Source: Mucilaginibacter_A sp050954285 (lineage in GTDB: Bacteria; Bacteroidota; Bacteroidia; Sphingobacteriales; Sphingobacteriaceae). From it: a DNA stretch of 64,000 bases. Shown here in pieces: positions 8,678-17,451 of this stretch (positions are counted from its first letter, which is position 1; each line of letters starts with the position of its first letter). Both the position numbers and the translations under genes were made by a program. The notes beneath the pieces are model-generated. The model was given only the letters and a program-made list of their open reading frames with translations. It did no database searches and was not told where the DNA came from. The stretch spans positions 248,001 to 312,000 of the forward strand of contig JBPBPL010000006.1 in the NCBI GenBank assembly GCA_050954285.1, written 5' to 3'.

Positions 8678-9739
8678 ATGCTCATGGAAGAAATTAATAC
8701 TGGTATACAGCCTGTTAACACTGATTCGGTAGCTGGAAATTCATCCTACGGAACTGATATACGCGTGCTCAATGAAATGATCGAAAGGGAAAGCGCATTC
8801 ATCGATCTGTTAAAAATGGAAATGGACAAGGTGATTGTAGGACAGAAGTTTATGGTTGAGCGCTTGCTGATCGGGTTACTGGCAGATGGCCATATCTTGC
8901 TGGAAGGTGTTCCGGGTTTGGCAAAAACACTGGCCATAAACTCATTATCCAAGGCAATTGATGCTGGTTTTAGCCGTATCCAGTTCACACCGGATTTGCT
9001 GCCTGCGGATTTAATCGGCACCATGATTTACAACCAGAAAAAGGAAGAATTTATCGTGCGCAAAGGTCCGCTTTTCTCTAACTTTATTTTGGCAGATGAA
9101 ATAAACCGCGCACCGGCAAAAGTGCAAAGTGCTTTATTGGAAGCCATGCAGGAACGCCAGGTTACCATTGGAGATAATACTTTTAAGCTGCCGCAGCCAT
9201 TTTTAGTACTGGCCACCCAAAATCCGATTGAGCAGGAGGGTACTTACCCATTGCCTGAAGCGCAGGTAGATCGTTTTATGCTGAAAGTGGTAATTGGCTA
9301 CCCGAATAAGGAAGATGAAAAAAGAATTGTCCGCGCCAATATTTCACCGCAGGGTTTTGCAACAATTAACCCGATTGTAAAAACCGATGATATTTTGAAG
9401 GCTCGTAAAGTAGTACGGGAGGTTTATATGGACGAAAAGATTGAGCAATATATTATTGATATTGTTTTCGCTACGCGCTATCCAGAGCAATATAAATTAG
9501 AAAAATACAAAAGTCTGATTAGTTTTGGCGCGTCGCCACGGGCAAGTATTAACCTGGCATTGGCTGCAAAAGCTTATGCGTTTATCAAAAGGCGCGGCTA
9601 TGTAATTCCGGAAGATGTTCGCGCTATTAGTCATGATGTATTAAGGCACCGTATTGGTTTAACGTACGAGGCCGAAGCCGAAAATATCACCTCCGAAGAA
9701 ATTATTACCGGCATTTTGAACGCTATTGAAGTACCATAA
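8678..9739 (+). CDS. MoxR-type AAA+ ATPase of the aerotolerance operon
   Basis: This 353-residue AAA_3 MoxR ATPase has Walker A-like GVPGLAKT, Walker B ILADEINRAP, sensor 1 LATQNPIEQEGTYPLPEAQ, sensor 2 around GASPRASINL and a C-terminal lid. MoxR ATPases act as chaperones with VWA-domain partners, and all such partners follow here. Two starts are possible (8678 and 8684; MLMEE or MEE). The DUF58 gene begins 5 nt after the stop, which indicates an operon. In Bacteroides the bat genes support aerotolerance; that is family knowledge. Confidence 0.95.
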   Translation: MLMEEINTGIQPVNTDSVAGNSSYGTDIRVLNEMIERESAFIDLLKMEMDKVIVGQKFMVERLLIGLLADGHILLEGVPGLAKTLAINSLSKAIDAGFSRIQFTPDLLPADLIGTMIYNQKKEEFIVRKGPLFSNFILADEINRAPAKVQSALLEAMQERQVTIGDNTFKLPQPFLVLATQNPIEQEGTYPLPEAQVDRFMLKVVIGYPNKEDEKRIVRANISPQGFATINPIVKTDDILKARKVVREVYMDEKIEQYIIDIVFATRYPEQYKLEKYKSLISFGASPRASINLALAAKAYAFIKRRGYVIPEDVRAISHDVLRHRIGLTYEAEAENITSEEIITGILNAIEVP

Positions 9740-9744
9740 TTAAA

Positions 9745-10626
9745 ATGGCAAAGGACACCAAAGAGCTGCTAAAAAAGGTTAGAAAGATCGAAATCAAAAC
9801 CCGCGGATTAAGCAACCATTTATTTTCCGGCGAATATCATTCGGCTTTTAAAGGCAGAGGCATGGCTTTTAATGAGGTTCGAGAGTACCAGCCGGGTGAT
9901 GAAATCCGTACCATCGACTGGAATGTAACCGCACGCTTTAATCATCCTTATGTGAAGGTTTTTGAGGAAGAGCGCGAGATGACCGTTATGATTTTGATTG
10001 ATGTAAGCGGATCTGAAAATTTTGGTACGATTATCCAGCAAAAGCAGGATATTGCAACAGAGTTGTGTGCGGTGCTGGCTTTTTCGGCCATCCAGAATAA
10101 TGATAAAGTTGGCGTTATCTTTTTTAGTGATAAAATTGAAAAATTCATTCCGCCCAAAAAAGGTCGTAGTCATATTTTGATGATTATCAGAGAGTTAATA
10201 GATTTTACGCCAGAAAATAAAGGTACGAATGTAGCCGAGGCATTACGTTATTTTACCAGTGCCATCAAAAAACGAAGTACTGCTTTTATCATATCAGATT
10301 TTATTAGCGGCCCGTTTGATGATCAGCTTAAAATTGCCAATAAAAAGCACGACATTATTGCACTGAAACTTTACGACCGGCATGAAGAGGAATTTCCGGA
10401 TTTGGGATTGATACCAGTAGTTGATGAAGAAACCGGCGAATTGCAGTGGATAAATACCGGCAATAAAGAGGTGCGCAATGCTTATAAAAAAGCTGGCTTG
10501 GAAAGAAGTGCCCGTTTAAAAGAAACCTTCAATAAATCAGGCGTTGATTTTACCAATATTGGTACGCATGAATCGTATGTTAAACCACTGATGACACTTT
10601 TCAAAAAACGTGAAAGCAGACGGTAA
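9745..10626 (+). CDS. DUF58 domain protein (VWA-like MoxR partner)
   Basis: This 293-residue protein has the DUF58 signature REYQPGDEIRTIDWNVTAR at about residues 46-64, followed by a von Willebrand A-like fold with a MIDAS-type DVSGS at about residues 90-94. DUF58 proteins are almost always encoded next to MoxR and are thought to be its clients or adaptors. It is cytosolic, with no signal peptide. It is translated 5 nt after moxR. The next operon gene is separated by 138 nt that contain a cluster of dispersed motifs. Confidence 0.92.
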   Translation: MAKDTKELLKKVRKIEIKTRGLSNHLFSGEYHSAFKGRGMAFNEVREYQPGDEIRTIDWNVTARFNHPYVKVFEEEREMTVMILIDVSGSENFGTIIQQKQDIATELCAVLAFSAIQNNDKVGVIFFSDKIEKFIPPKKGRSHILMIIRELIDFTPENKGTNVAEALRYFTSAIKKRSTAFIISDFISGPFDDQLKIANKKHDIIALKLYDRHEEEFPDLGLIPVVDEETGELQWINTGNKEVRNAYKKAGLERSARLKETFNKSGVDFTNIGTHESYVKPLMTLFKKRESRR

Positions 10627-10689
10627 CATCCTGGATAGGAAACAATATTTTAGCTTTGAGTCAGTTCAAATTTTGTTTAATTTATTTAG

Positions 10690-10781
10690 ATACTTCTTTT
10701 ATCACCTTAAAACCATTAAATACAATGCTTCTTTTACAGCATAAAAATCAATTTACAAAAATACATGCCTAAAAGAAGTAT
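10690..10781. repeat. Cluster of three dispersed-motif copies
   Basis: Copies lie at 10690-10701, 10725-10736 (both TTTTA orientation) and 10770-10781 (opposite orientation). The last overlaps the first codons of the next gene. Extended matches are present, such as TTTTATCACC followed by TAAAA. This is the densest cluster in the window. Confidence 0.8.
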
Positions 10782-11757
10782 GCTGAATATTACGGTTGTT
10801 CATTTAAACAGGCCAGTCCTGTTTGTTATTTTTCTGTTAATTGGTTTTTGCTTTAAAGCGGAAGCACAAAACATCCAGGTTGATGCGCGGCTGGATCGGG
10901 TTTCGATACCGATTGGAGAGCAAACACTGCTGCATGTTTCTGCCCAGATGCCGGTTAAAACAGAAATTACTTTTCCGCAACTGGTGGATAGTATTGGCAA
11001 AGTGCAGCTGGTAAAAAGTTTGAAAGCGGATACGGTAATCGATAAAAAGAATCCGAATCTGGAGACAATTACGCATAGTTATGCTGTTACTTCTTTTGAT
11101 GCCGGCGTTTACGTGTTGCCCCAATTTACGTTCCATACCAAAACCGGTGATTTGAAAACGGGAACAGTAACCTTGCAGGTAAAAGCAGTTCCTGTTGATA
11201 CCACCAAAACTTTTTATGATATCAAGCAGCCGCTTGCCGTATCTTATACCTTTTGGGATTGGTTAAAAGATCACTGGTTAGCAGTAGTAATTACATTGGC
11301 GGCTATGTTATTAACAGCCGGATTGGTTTATTACTATAAAAAGCGGCCTGAAAATGAAACTCCGGTTATAGCTGCACCAGTTCTCTCTGACGATACCATC
11401 GCCCTGAATAAATTAAACCAACTGCGCGATAAAAAGCTATGGCAGCAAAACGAGGTAAAACTTTATTATAGTGAACTAACTGATATTTTGCGTGAATATT
11501 TAGAGAAAAGATACCACATAAAAGCTCACGAGCAAACCACCGATGAGATTTTTGACGGCTTGAAAAACAAGGAGATTTTGCAGGAGAACAGCGCTTCGTT
11601 AAAGCAGTTACTAACGCTTGCCGATTTGGTAAAATTTGCCAAACAAAAACCTGCAGTTTTTGAAAATGAGCAAAGCATGGACAATGCAATTAATTTTATT
11701 GTGCAAACGAAGCATCAGCCTCAGCTAACTGACAAAAAGGAGGATTTGCCGAAATGA
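10765..11757 (+). CDS. Bat-operon membrane protein between DUF58 and BatA
   Basis: This 330-residue protein has an N-terminal signal sequence (about 1-30), a periplasmic Ig-like/BatD-like region (about 35-155), one transmembrane helix (about 168-192) and a cytosolic helical domain to the end. Genes in this slot of Bacteroidota bat operons are usually called hypothetical or DUF4381-like, and no enzyme signature is visible. An alternative start at 10780 removes MPKRS; the basic residues favour keeping 10765 as a signal-peptide n-region, but those codons are part of a dispersed-motif copy (10770-10781). Its stop overlaps the batA start (ATGA at 11754), so translation is probably coupled. Confidence 0.8.
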   Translation: MPKRSMLNITVVHLNRPVLFVIFLLIGFCFKAEAQNIQVDARLDRVSIPIGEQTLLHVSAQMPVKTEITFPQLVDSIGKVQLVKSLKADTVIDKKNPNLETITHSYAVTSFDAGVYVLPQFTFHTKTGDLKTGTVTLQVKAVPVDTTKTFYDIKQPLAVSYTFWDWLKDHWLAVVITLAAMLLTAGLVYYYKKRPENETPVIAAPVLSDDTIALNKLNQLRDKKLWQQNEVKLYYSELTDILREYLEKRYHIKAHEQTTDEIFDGLKNKEILQENSASLKQLLTLADLVKFAKQKPAVFENEQSMDNAINFIVQTKHQPQLTDKKEDLPK

Positions 11758-12761
11758 AATGGTTTAGCGGAATAGAATTTGCCCATCCCGGATTTTTTTG
11801 GCTGCTGCTCATTATTCCTTTAATGATCGCGTATTACTATTGGCGCAACCGCCAGTTGCAGGGCACGCTTGGCTTATCAACAACCAAAAGCTTTGCATCG
11901 GCTCCAAAAAGTTCTTTGCCTATTTTCAGGCATTCGGGTATTGTATTGAGATGCCTGGCGTTTATCGCGCTTATTCTGGCGCTGGCACGGCCGCAATCTG
12001 CATTTAGCTGGCAAAATGAAACTACCGAAGGCATTGATATTATGATTGCTACGGATATTTCCGGCAGTATGCTGGCAGAAGATTTTAAGCCAAACCGCCT
12101 GGAGGCTGGTAAAAATATCGCAATTAACTTTATTAAGAACCGCCCGGATGATCGCATTGGTTTGGTGATTTTTAGTGGTGAAAGCTTTACACAATGTCCT
12201 TTAACCATCGATCACGATGTACTCATCAATCTGTTTGCTGATATCAAAAACGGAATGATTGATGATGGAACCGCGCTTGGAATGGGTTTGGCCACAGCCG
12301 TTAACCGCTTAAAAGACAGTGAAGCAAAAAGTAAAGTCATCATTCTGCTTACCGATGGTGTCAATAACAAAGGGTCGATCCCACCAATAACTGCGGCTCA
12401 AATTGCCAAACAGTTCGGTATCAGGGTTTACACCGTGGGTATAGGAACTAACGGCTCGGCGCGGTATCCTTTAAAAGATCAGTTTGGCAATATCCATTAC
12501 GAGATGGTTCCGGTTGATGTAGATGAGAGTACCTTAACCAAAATAGGCAATATAACCGGAGGTAAATATTTCAGGGCAAGAAACAATACCGAGTTAACGC
12601 AGATTTACGAGCAGATCGACAAGCTCGAAAAAGTTAAAATAGCCGTTACGCGATACCATAAAAAAACAGAGCGCTATCTGCCATTTGCCATCATTGCGCT
12701 TTTATTATTATCACTGGAATTTATATTGAACAATACTATTTTTAAAGGAGCTTTAACCTGA
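11754..12761 (+). CDS. batA: BatA-type VWA membrane protein
   Basis: This 335-residue membrane protein has two N-terminal helices (about 10-30 and 60-80), a von Willebrand A domain with the MIDAS motif DISGS (about 100-104), TDG at about residue 197, and a C-terminal helix (about 305-325). BatA interacts with BatB/C and MoxR in the aerotolerance complex of Bacteroides and Leptospira. Its start overlaps the preceding stop by 4 nt, and its stop overlaps the batB start by 1 nt. Length and layout match the family. Confidence 0.93.
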   Translation: MKWFSGIEFAHPGFFWLLLIIPLMIAYYYWRNRQLQGTLGLSTTKSFASAPKSSLPIFRHSGIVLRCLAFIALILALARPQSAFSWQNETTEGIDIMIATDISGSMLAEDFKPNRLEAGKNIAINFIKNRPDDRIGLVIFSGESFTQCPLTIDHDVLINLFADIKNGMIDDGTALGMGLATAVNRLKDSEAKSKVIILLTDGVNNKGSIPPITAAQIAKQFGIRVYTVGIGTNGSARYPLKDQFGNIHYEMVPVDVDESTLTKIGNITGGKYFRARNNTELTQIYEQIDKLEKVKIAVTRYHKKTERYLPFAIIALLLLSLEFILNNTIFKGALT

Positions 12762-13801
12762 TGCTACGTTTCGCAAATGCATATCTTTTATGGGCATTAT
12801 TGCTTGTGCCATTGCTGGTCATCCTGTTTATAGTGATACGCAGGTGGAAGAAAAAGGCACTTGCTGCTTTTGGTGATAAAGCAGTAATCAGCAGGATAAT
12901 GCCGGATGTTTCCCATTCAAGGCCAACGCTTAAATTTGTACTTTTTATTGTAGGTTATACGCTGCTGATTATTGGCTTGGCTGGTCCGCAGGTGGGTACA
13001 CATATCGATGAAGTAAAACGTAAAGGCGCAGATCTGATGATCTTGCTGGATGTTTCAAACAGTATGTTATCTCAGGATTTCGCACCAAACCGTTTGGAAA
13101 ATGCAAAAAGTGCGTTGGCTCAGCTGATCAATAATTTGCATGATGACCGCATTGGTATTATTGTTTTTGCCGGCGAAGCTTATGTGCAAATGCCTGTAAC
13201 AACGGATTATTCGGCTGCGAAGCTGTTTTTAAACACCATTAATACAGGCATTGTTCCGGTACAAGGTACCGCAATAGGTGCAGCAATTGATATGGGCATG
13301 AAATCGTTTGATTTTAAAGATGGCACCAGCAAAGCCATGATCCTGATGACAGACGGCGAAAACCACGAAGACGATGCGGTTGTAACTGCAAAGAATGCAC
13401 ATGAAAAAGGCGTTGCTATTCACGTCATCGGTTTTGGCTCACCGCAGGGAGCGCCTATTCCGATTTATGATAACGGCAAACAGGCCGGGTTTCATTTAGA
13501 TAGTGCCGGGCACACCGTTATCAGTAAACTTAACGAGGATATGTGTAAAGAAATAGCTGTAGCAGGCAACGGTGTTTACATCAGGGCAACCAATGCCAAT
13601 AGCGGATTGGGAATTGTGATGGATCAGGTTCATAAAATGCAGCAAAAAACATACAATGCCAAATCATTCAAGGATTATGAAGATCGTTTCCAGTTTTTTC
13701 TGGTGATAGCTTTGCTGCTACTGGTCATCGAATTTTTTATTTCCAACAGGAAAAGTTTAAGATTGAGCCGGTTAAGATTGTTTGAAGTAAAAAAGCCATG
13801 A
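12761..13801 (+). CDS. batB: BatB-type VWA membrane protein
   Basis: This 346-residue protein is a paralogue of the preceding gene. It has two N-terminal hydrophobic segments, a VWA domain with MIDAS DVSNS (about 95-99), DDRIGIIVFAGEAYVQ, TDGENHEDD, and a C-terminal helix (about 308-328) followed by a basic tail. The near-repeat of BatA and BatB is normal for this operon and suggests old duplication. It starts at the batA stop (TGATG) and its stop overlaps batC by 4 nt. Confidence 0.93.
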   Translation: MLRFANAYLLWALLLVPLLVILFIVIRRWKKKALAAFGDKAVISRIMPDVSHSRPTLKFVLFIVGYTLLIIGLAGPQVGTHIDEVKRKGADLMILLDVSNSMLSQDFAPNRLENAKSALAQLINNLHDDRIGIIVFAGEAYVQMPVTTDYSAAKLFLNTINTGIVPVQGTAIGAAIDMGMKSFDFKDGTSKAMILMTDGENHEDDAVVTAKNAHEKGVAIHVIGFGSPQGAPIPIYDNGKQAGFHLDSAGHTVISKLNEDMCKEIAVAGNGVYIRATNANSGLGIVMDQVHKMQQKTYNAKSFKDYEDRFQFFLVIALLLLVIEFFISNRKSLRLSRLRLFEVKKP

Positions 13802-14568
13802 AGCAGTTTATTATAGCGATTATCATGATATTGAATGTTTCCGTGCTTTTGGCGCAGGATGCAAAAAGCCTTATTCACCAGGGCAATCAGCTTTATGAGC
13901 AGAAAAAATTTAAAGAAGCAGAAGTGGATTACCGGAAAGCTGTTGAGAAAAAGAACGAGAATTTAACAGGGAATTTCAATTTGGGAGATGCCTTATACAA
14001 GCAAAAAAAGTTTGATAATGCCGCAAAAGATTTTACTGATATTGCCTCAACTGCAACCAATTCATCGGTCAAGGCAAGAGCTTATCATAACTTGGGTAAT
14101 TCGATGTTGGAAACCAAAAAGTTTCAGGAAAGTATCGATGCCTACAAAAAATCATTGCTTAACAATCCAAAAGATGATGCCACACGTTATAACCTGTCTT
14201 ACGCGCAGGAAATGCTGAAAAAACAGCAGCAGCAAAACAAGCAAAATCAACAGAACAACCAGAATAATCAGCAGAACAAGGATCAGAATAAGAACAATAA
14301 AGACAAGCAGGATAAAAAAAATCAGGATAAGAATAAACAGAATAAAACTGATCCGAATAAAGATCCCAACCAGCAGAACAAGGATCAGGATAAGAAAGAT
14401 CAGGACAAAAAGGATCAGCAAAAAGAGCAGCCGCAACCCAATGGTATTTCAAAAGATGATGCCCAGCGCATGCTTGATGCCATGAACAATCAGGAGCAGG
14501 GTACACAGGATAAACTGAAAAACAAAAAGTTAAAAGGCGGCCAGGCTCGTATTGAGAAAGATTGGTAA
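13798..14568 (+). CDS. batC: BatC-type TPR protein with Q/N/K-rich tail
   Basis: This 256-residue protein has a signal peptide (to about residue 20, LLAQD), three to four TPR repeats (about 22-140; GNQLYEQKKFKEAEVDYRKA is the first) and then a low-complexity tract of Q, N, K and D (about 142-215), before a short conserved end (DAQRMLDAMNNQEQ). TPR proteins in this slot are scaffolds for the VWA partners. The tract is A-rich in DNA and creates long antisense frames that are not genes. It overlaps batB by 4 nt. The gap to batD carries an inverted pair of dispersed motifs. Confidence 0.9.
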   Translation: MKQFIIAIIMILNVSVLLAQDAKSLIHQGNQLYEQKKFKEAEVDYRKAVEKKNENLTGNFNLGDALYKQKKFDNAAKDFTDIASTATNSSVKARAYHNLGNSMLETKKFQESIDAYKKSLLNNPKDDATRYNLSYAQEMLKKQQQQNKQNQQNNQNNQQNKDQNKNNKDKQDKKNQDKNKQNKTDPNKDPNQQNKDQDKKDQDKKDQQKEQPQPNGISKDDAQRMLDAMNNQEQGTQDKLKNKKLKGGQARIEKDW

Positions 14569-14591
14569 TCTTGAAAGCTGTTTAAATGGAT

Positions 14592-14679
14592 GATGCTTCT
14601 TTTATCACATAAATTTTAGTGACTTCAACCTGAACAAAATGTTAAAACGATAGGTTTTTTAGCTGGTAAAAGAAGCATC
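14592..14679. repeat. Inverted pair of dispersed motifs between batC and batD
   Basis: GATGCTTCTTTTA (14592-14604) and TAAAAGAAGCATC (14667-14679) are perfect 13-bp inverted arms 62 nt apart. They could form a long-loop hairpin within the operon. Confidence 0.75.
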
Positions 14680-14733
14680 AAAAGAAAACCTGAATAAAAT
14701 TTTAGAAAGACCGTTGCAGTCGCAAAAATATAA

Positions 14734-16530
14734 ATGAAAAAACGATTTGGTATAGTATCAATTTTAATGCTGTTTGCCACACTACTGTTTGCCCAAAAAT
14801 TTACGGCAACAGTAAGCAAAAGCAATGTTGGCGTTGGCGAGCAGTTTGAGGTTGATTTTTCGATGAATGCTGGCGGCACTCATTTTACGCCGCCCAATTT
14901 TAATAATTTCCAGGTTGTATCCGGGCCAAATATGGCTTCGGATATGACTTCTGTTAACGGTACTAATACCATCAACGTTACGTACAGCTATATTTTAGTG
15001 CCAACTAAAGAGGGTGCCTTTACTATTGATGAAGCGGCGATTATAATTAACGGCCATACATTGGTTTCCAGTCCGGTAAAAGTAACGGTAAAAGGACAAG
15101 CTCCTCCTGTTCAAAAACAAACCCAACAGGCCACTGCACCTGCTGATAACCCTAAAGCCGATTTCAAAGACATTTCCAAACAGATATTTATACGGGCAGT
15201 GGTTGATAAAACTAATGCTTATGTGGGAGAGCAAATCAAGGTAAATTATAAAATATATACACGGGTAGATATTTTGGGTGGCCAGCCCGATAAAGCTCCG
15301 GAACTTAATGGCTTCTGGAACCAGGACGTGGTAAGCAAAGCTCCTAATTCATGGAAAAGCGAAGTTTATAAAGGCCTGCGATATAATGTAACAACTGTAA
15401 AACAAAGCATCCTTTTCCCTCAACATGCCGGAGATCTTTCTATTGATCCGCTATCTGTAAGTTTTGGTGTGCGTTTGCCGCTTCCAGCAGTAAATATTTT
15501 AGGTACTGTTTATAATAACTATAAAGATATTCCTTACAAGGCTAAAAGCCAGCCAATTATTATCCATGTTGTTTCTTTGCCAGATGCCGGAAAACCGGTC
15601 GGCTTTAGCGGGGCCGTTGGGTCTTTTATGCTTTATACCGATGCCGATAAAAAGCAATTAAAAGCAAATGAAACGCTCGATTATTCGGTAGAAATTTCGG
15701 GTACAGGAAATCTTAATTTAATAAATGCACCCAAAATTAACTTGCCGGTCGATCTTGAAAAATACGATCCTAAAACTACTGATCGGATTACAGTTGATTC
15801 CAACGGTGTTTCCGGCAGCAGAAAATTCAGTTATTTGCTGATTCCAAGACATGAGGGTGATTTTACGCTTAATCCTGTTAATTTCACTTATTTTAATCCG
15901 GCTGCTAAAAAGTATATAACACTGCCAGGAAAGCCATTTAGTATTAAAGTAAATAAAGGCGATACACAGGCTAATGCACCCGCTTTTAATTCATCCGATC
16001 AGCAGGATATTAAATTACTGGGCAATGATATCAGATATATCAAAACATCCTCAGTTGGGTTATATAAAGATGGTGAAGGCTTTTATGGTTCAGCTTTATA
16101 TTATATCCTGCTTTTACTCGGCCCGGTTTTATTTGCAGGTGCGTTATTTTACCGCAGGTGGAATCGGCAATATAATAGTGATCTGGTTAAAGTTAAAAGC
16201 AGAGGAGCCGGTAAAATGGCTGCCAAACATTTAGCCAATGCACAAAAGGAATTAACAGCCGGTAAACGTTCAGCATTTTACGATGCCGTGGCTAAAGGTT
16301 TGTATGGTTACCTAAGCGACAAGCTGAATATACCTGTTGCCAACCTGAACAAAGAAAATATTATTGCACAGCTACAATCGAGTTCACTGGATTCAACCAT
16401 TATTAATCATTTAACTGATACGATGGATTTGTGTGAAATGGCTCGTTTCGCACCGGTAACAGGAATATCAGAACAGCAAGTGTTTGATAAAGCAAAAAAT
16501 ACAATCAATGAAATCGAAGATAAAATATAA
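14734..16530 (+). CDS. batD: BatD oxygen-tolerance protein
   Basis: This 598-residue protein has a signal peptide (about 1-20), repeated Ig-like/beta domains (about 22-430; VGEQFEVDFSMN and AYVGEQIKVNYKIYTRVDI are repeat starts), a transmembrane helix (about 450-470) and a cytosolic C-terminal helical region (about 490-598). This is the BatD (PF13584) layout and length. It is likely exposed to the periplasm and acts with BatA/B. The middle segment (115-150) is rich in Q, A and P. It overlaps batE, so the two are translated together. Confidence 0.93.
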   Translation: MKKRFGIVSILMLFATLLFAQKFTATVSKSNVGVGEQFEVDFSMNAGGTHFTPPNFNNFQVVSGPNMASDMTSVNGTNTINVTYSYILVPTKEGAFTIDEAAIIINGHTLVSSPVKVTVKGQAPPVQKQTQQATAPADNPKADFKDISKQIFIRAVVDKTNAYVGEQIKVNYKIYTRVDILGGQPDKAPELNGFWNQDVVSKAPNSWKSEVYKGLRYNVTTVKQSILFPQHAGDLSIDPLSVSFGVRLPLPAVNILGTVYNNYKDIPYKAKSQPIIIHVVSLPDAGKPVGFSGAVGSFMLYTDADKKQLKANETLDYSVEISGTGNLNLINAPKINLPVDLEKYDPKTTDRITVDSNGVSGSRKFSYLLIPRHEGDFTLNPVNFTYFNPAAKKYITLPGKPFSIKVNKGDTQANAPAFNSSDQQDIKLLGNDIRYIKTSSVGLYKDGEGFYGSALYYILLLLGPVLFAGALFYRRWNRQYNSDLVKVKSRGAGKMAAKHLANAQKELTAGKRSAFYDAVAKGLYGYLSDKLNIPVANLNKENIIAQLQSSSLDSTIINHLTDTMDLCEMARFAPVTGISEQQVFDKAKNTINEIEDKI

Positions 16531-17281
16531 CAGATTCTACCTGCTGTTGCTGCTTCTTTTACCACTGTTTTCTTTGGGTAATGATAAAGAAAACGTGCTG
16601 TTTGAAAAAGGTAATCAGCTATACGCCAAAGCACAATACCAACAGGCTGTCAAAATTTACCAGCAGATCCTGAATGAGGGTTATAAATCGCCTATAATTT
16701 ATTTTAACATAGGCAACGCCTACTATAAGTTAGACGATATGTCATCGGCTATTCTTTACTATGAAAAAGCCCGCAAGTTGAGTCCTAATGACAAAGACAT
16801 CGATGTCAATATTCAGTTCGCTAATCTGAAAATTGCTGACAAAATAGAGCCGCAGCCTGAGTTTTTTGTTGCCCGCTGGTGGCATAGCTTTATTCTGGTT
16901 TTACCAGTTAACACGCTTGCCTTAATTAGCACCCTCTTATTTTTAGGCGGGTTTGTTTTGCTAATAATATACCTGTTTGCAGGCTCACTAATTCTTAAAA
17001 AAACATTCTTTTATACAGGTATTTTAGCACTCCTGATCGGGCTGATCAGCGTTTTCATAGCTAACCGCCAGGTTAATTATTTTAATGAGCATCATCAGGC
17101 TATAATCTTCAGCAGTTCGGTTGTGGTAAAAGGCTCGCCTAACGTTAATGCCAAACCGCTTTTTGTTATGCATGAAGGCACCAAAGTTGATATCAATCAA
17201 AAAAACGGGAATTGGATTGAAATTGAGCTTTCCAATGGTAATTCCGGCTGGATAACGTTGGATAATGTAAAAGATATTTAA
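16508..17281 (+). CDS. batE: BatE-type TPR and SH3 membrane protein
   Basis: This protein has about 257 residues, with a signal or anchor sequence rich in Leu (YLLLLLLLPLFSLG), a TPR region (about 25-110), two membrane helices (about 128-150 and 160-180) and a C-terminal bacterial SH3-like domain (VVVKGSPNVNAKPLFVMHEG, ending NGWITLDNVKDI-like). In-frame ATG 16484 is also open; 16508 is chosen because it gives a direct MKSKIKYNRF signal start. It overlaps the end of batD by 23 nt. It completes the moxR-DUF58-batABCDE order. Confidence 0.88.
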   Translation: MKSKIKYNRFYLLLLLLLPLFSLGNDKENVLFEKGNQLYAKAQYQQAVKIYQQILNEGYKSPIIYFNIGNAYYKLDDMSSAILYYEKARKLSPNDKDIDVNIQFANLKIADKIEPQPEFFVARWWHSFILVLPVNTLALISTLLFLGGFVLLIIYLFAGSLILKKTFFYTGILALLIGLISVFIANRQVNYFNEHHQAIIFSSSVVVKGSPNVNAKPLFVMHEGTKVDINQKNGNWIEIELSNGNSGWITLDNVKDI

Positions 17282-17451
17282 TGGTTCTACTCTTGGATAG
17301 ATATTAACAGAAGAAATTTGAAAGGCAATGAAAGTTACACTTCTTTTACTTCTATTTTTTGCTTAGTGTTGATGTAAACAAATCAATTATTGCAATCTGC
17401 ACAATACCTAAAAATCGATACATTAGGCATTTCGAAATATTTTCTTCTTTC

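Noticed and set aside
10690..10781. CRISPR array in the motif cluster
   Set aside because: Only three short copies in mixed orientation, without regular spacers or cas genes.
14152..14506. Leu/Ile-rich antisense frames opposite batC
   Set aside because: They are created by the A-rich Q/N/K tract of batC.
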